14,519 nt of DNA. Source: Anaerolineaceae bacterium UBA5838 (lineage in GTDB: Bacteria > Chloroflexota > Anaerolineae > Anaerolineales > Anaerolineaceae). The DNA is taken from the NCBI GenBank assembly GCA_002432795.1, contig DJGU01000038.1, positions 7,247 to 21,765 on the forward strand. The letters run 5' to 3'. The notes below the pieces were generated by a model. The model was not told the DNA's origin. It was given only the letters and a program-made list of their open reading frames with translations, and made no database searches. How positions within the stretch are numbered: position 1 is the stretch's first letter; every line of letters begins with the position of its first letter. Below, piece after piece: positions 13,162-14,519 of this stretch. The translations under genes were made by a program, and so were the position numbers.

Positions 13162-14519
13162 TCCAGAGCACTCAGATCAAAGATTGCAACCACAGGGTCA
13201 TGGTCACTCGATGCATTTCGCGGCAATTTAAGACTATTGATGTGAATCATTTCATAGCTCACCAGTCTGGGTGCTAACGCCTCGCTCGCCAGGATCTGGT
13301 CTAAAGTCTGACCATTCCCCTCATACAAATAGCTAAAACGCTGGTTTTCGGGCAGCGTTAGTGCCAGGTTCTCAAGCAAATCGCCTTTCAGGGTCTGCAT
13401 GCTTTCACTCCAGGGGAAGTCGTTCAGGTCGCCAAGCACAACGATGAGTGCCTTGGGATTGATGAAAAGGATGTCCCGCACAAAGCCATTGACCGCTTTT
13501 GCCTGCGCGATCCTCTGCCGTTCGCTGAGTCTTTGCGGGGGCTGCTGATCTCCAAAAAGCGGTCCATCTTCTCCTTTAGAATTGAAGTGGTTTCCGATGA
13601 CGTACAAGTCCTGCCCATTAAATACAAACTGGGCAATGATGGGTTTTCGGCTATTAAAAAATGCGGAATTCCCTGGCCAAATCCGCCCCGGGTTGAGGCT
13701 GAGCAGCGCGCGCCCATTCTCGTCCCGTAAGCCAGCCTCTTCGTCGGCATTGCCTGTCGGGGCAGCAGCTAACCTTAAACCCCGTTCGGTTTGATACAAA
13801 ATAACGGTCCGGATATTCCCGCCCGGGATCCCCCCATCCGCGTTACGCGCAGGGTCGATGTTCAAAGATTTATAAACTACCTGCCCCTTACTGGCATCCA
13901 CAATATCGTCAATAAGGCTGGCAAGATTCTGTACAGCACTGACCTGCCCTGAATCGAGACTTCCGTCATCATCTATGATTTCCTGAAGCACCAGGATATC
14001 TGGTGCCTTCAGCAGCTCCACGATCTCCCGGGCGATCTGCCTGGAGCCTTCCAAATCCTGCAAGCTGTTGAAGTTCTTCAGATTGTAAGTCGCGACCGCC
14101 AGTTCCCAATCTTGCTGCACCCCTCGAGCCTCACTTGGCTCGAAAGGCATATTTTGACTTAAAATCGGCTTGCTTAAAGGTTGGACACGGTAATTGCCAA
14201 AATCGTAATCCACCACGCCCACGATCGGCTCACTGAAAACCGCTCCCACATGGATTTCCGGCATCATGATAAATGCGTCATCCAGCATAATTCTCTCGGG
14301 ATTGGGATCTGTCTCCCGCAGTACCAGAACACCTTCATTGGAAAATATGCCGGCATCCTGACCGCCGTCTGCCACGACCGCAACCTCGTTGTAGCGATTG
14401 CGCGTGGAGACTGCTCTCGCGTTATTGATTTGCACCAGCATGCCTTCCAGGCTCTCAAAGAAGTCCATGCCGTCTTCCTGTGGGTCAATCGGCTTTTTGC
14501 TTTGCCCAACGTATCCGTT
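13158..14519 (-). CDS. ExeM/NucH-type extracellular endonuclease, C-terminal part (5' end outside window)
   Basis: The frame is open to the window edge; 453 residues are visible, and the first ATG (14468) is internal, because the codons before it continue the family motif (EDGMDFFESLEGMLVQINNA). Numbering from that Met: residues 1-105 are the beta-rich domain that in ExeM/NucH nucleases precedes the catalytic part. An endonuclease/exonuclease/phosphatase domain follows from about 120: ATYNLKNF (N129), LVLQEI (E163), VIGNHFNSKGED (H294), VVLGDLNDFPWSES (D347, N349) and SSDHDPV (D422, H423). All metal and catalytic motifs of the fold are present, so the enzyme should be active on DNA or RNA. 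Secretion is expected from the family; the signal lies outside the window. The stop overlaps the start of the phytase-like gene by 4 bases. Confidence 0.9.
   Translation of the reverse strand, partial: NGYVGQSKKPIDPQEDGMDFFESLEGMLVQINNARAVSTRNRYNEVAVVADGGQDAGIFSNEGVLVLRETDPNPERIMLDDAFIMMPEIHVGAVFSEPIVGVVDYDFGNYRVQPLSKPILSQNMPFEPSEARGVQQDWELAVATYNLKNFNSLQDLEGSRQIAREIVELLKAPDILVLQEIIDDDGSLDSGQVSAVQNLASLIDDIVDASKGQVVYKSLNIDPARNADGGIPGGNIRTVILYQTERGLRLAAAPTGNADEEAGLRDENGRALLSLNPGRIWPGNSAFFNSRKPIIAQFVFNGQDLYVIGNHFNSKGEDGPLFGDQQPPQRLSERQRIAQAKAVNGFVRDILFINPKALIVVLGDLNDFPWSESMQTLKGDLLENLALTLPENQRFSYLYEGNGQTLDQILASEALAPRLVSYEMIHINSLKLPRNASSDHDPVVAIFDLSALE

Noticed and set aside
14469..14519. Window-edge ATG at 14468 as the true start of the nuclease
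   Set aside because: The frame is open to the edge, and the codons before the ATG continue the conserved DG-x-DFFESLEGM motif, so the gene is cut by the window.

Overview
The window looks like a chromosomal segment from a bacterium of the phylum Chloroflexota, probably class Anaerolineae. This is inferred from mid-range GC, lipoprotein-type sugar-binding protein with an acidic VVEEP linker, an all-CCA-less set of tRNA/tmRNA genes and short palindromes in the intergenic DNA; no marker in the window fixes the taxonomy. It reads as ordinary core and accessory chromosome: there is no phage, integrase, insertion sequence or CRISPR array.

Left part (1-7254, almost all plus strand): the 3' end of a UvrD-type helicase overlaps a Cas4/AddB-like iron-sulfur PD-(D/E)XK nuclease, which suggests a compact helicase-nuclease repair pair. 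A minus-strand tRNA-Val(UAC) follows. Then comes a tightly packed run: FAH-family hydrolase, DUF503 protein, a TIGR03960-type radical SAM protein, its DUF2344 partner and a HIT-family protein. The last four start on GTG, TTG, ATG and GTG with gaps or overlaps of a few bases. A tRNA-Arg(CCG) with a clear extended -10 promoter leads into ligA (NAD-dependent DNA ligase).

Middle (7255-8300): a gap of about 570 bp without genes holds four short perfect palindromes of related design. It is followed by a complete tmRNA (ssrA, minus strand) whose tag I read as ANRTSYATLPLAA, with its own promoter and terminator.

Right part (8322-14519, all minus strand): a carbohydrate ABC uptake cassette (MalF-like permease with two extra predicted membrane helices, MalG-like permease, and the solute-binding lipoprotein as the last gene with a possible internal promoter). 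A tandem 14-bp repeat sits at its likely start site. Upstream are two genes coupled by an ATGA overlap: an ExeM/NucH-type secreted nuclease (5' end outside the window) and an exported phytase-like protein. They may form an extracellular DNA/phosphate scavenging pair.

The most noteworthy items are the helicase-nuclease pair, the coupled secreted nuclease and phytase-like genes, the uncharacterised radical SAM/DUF2344 cluster, the intergenic palindromes, and the tandem repeat upstream of the sugar transporter. I see no clearly new defence or mobile system.
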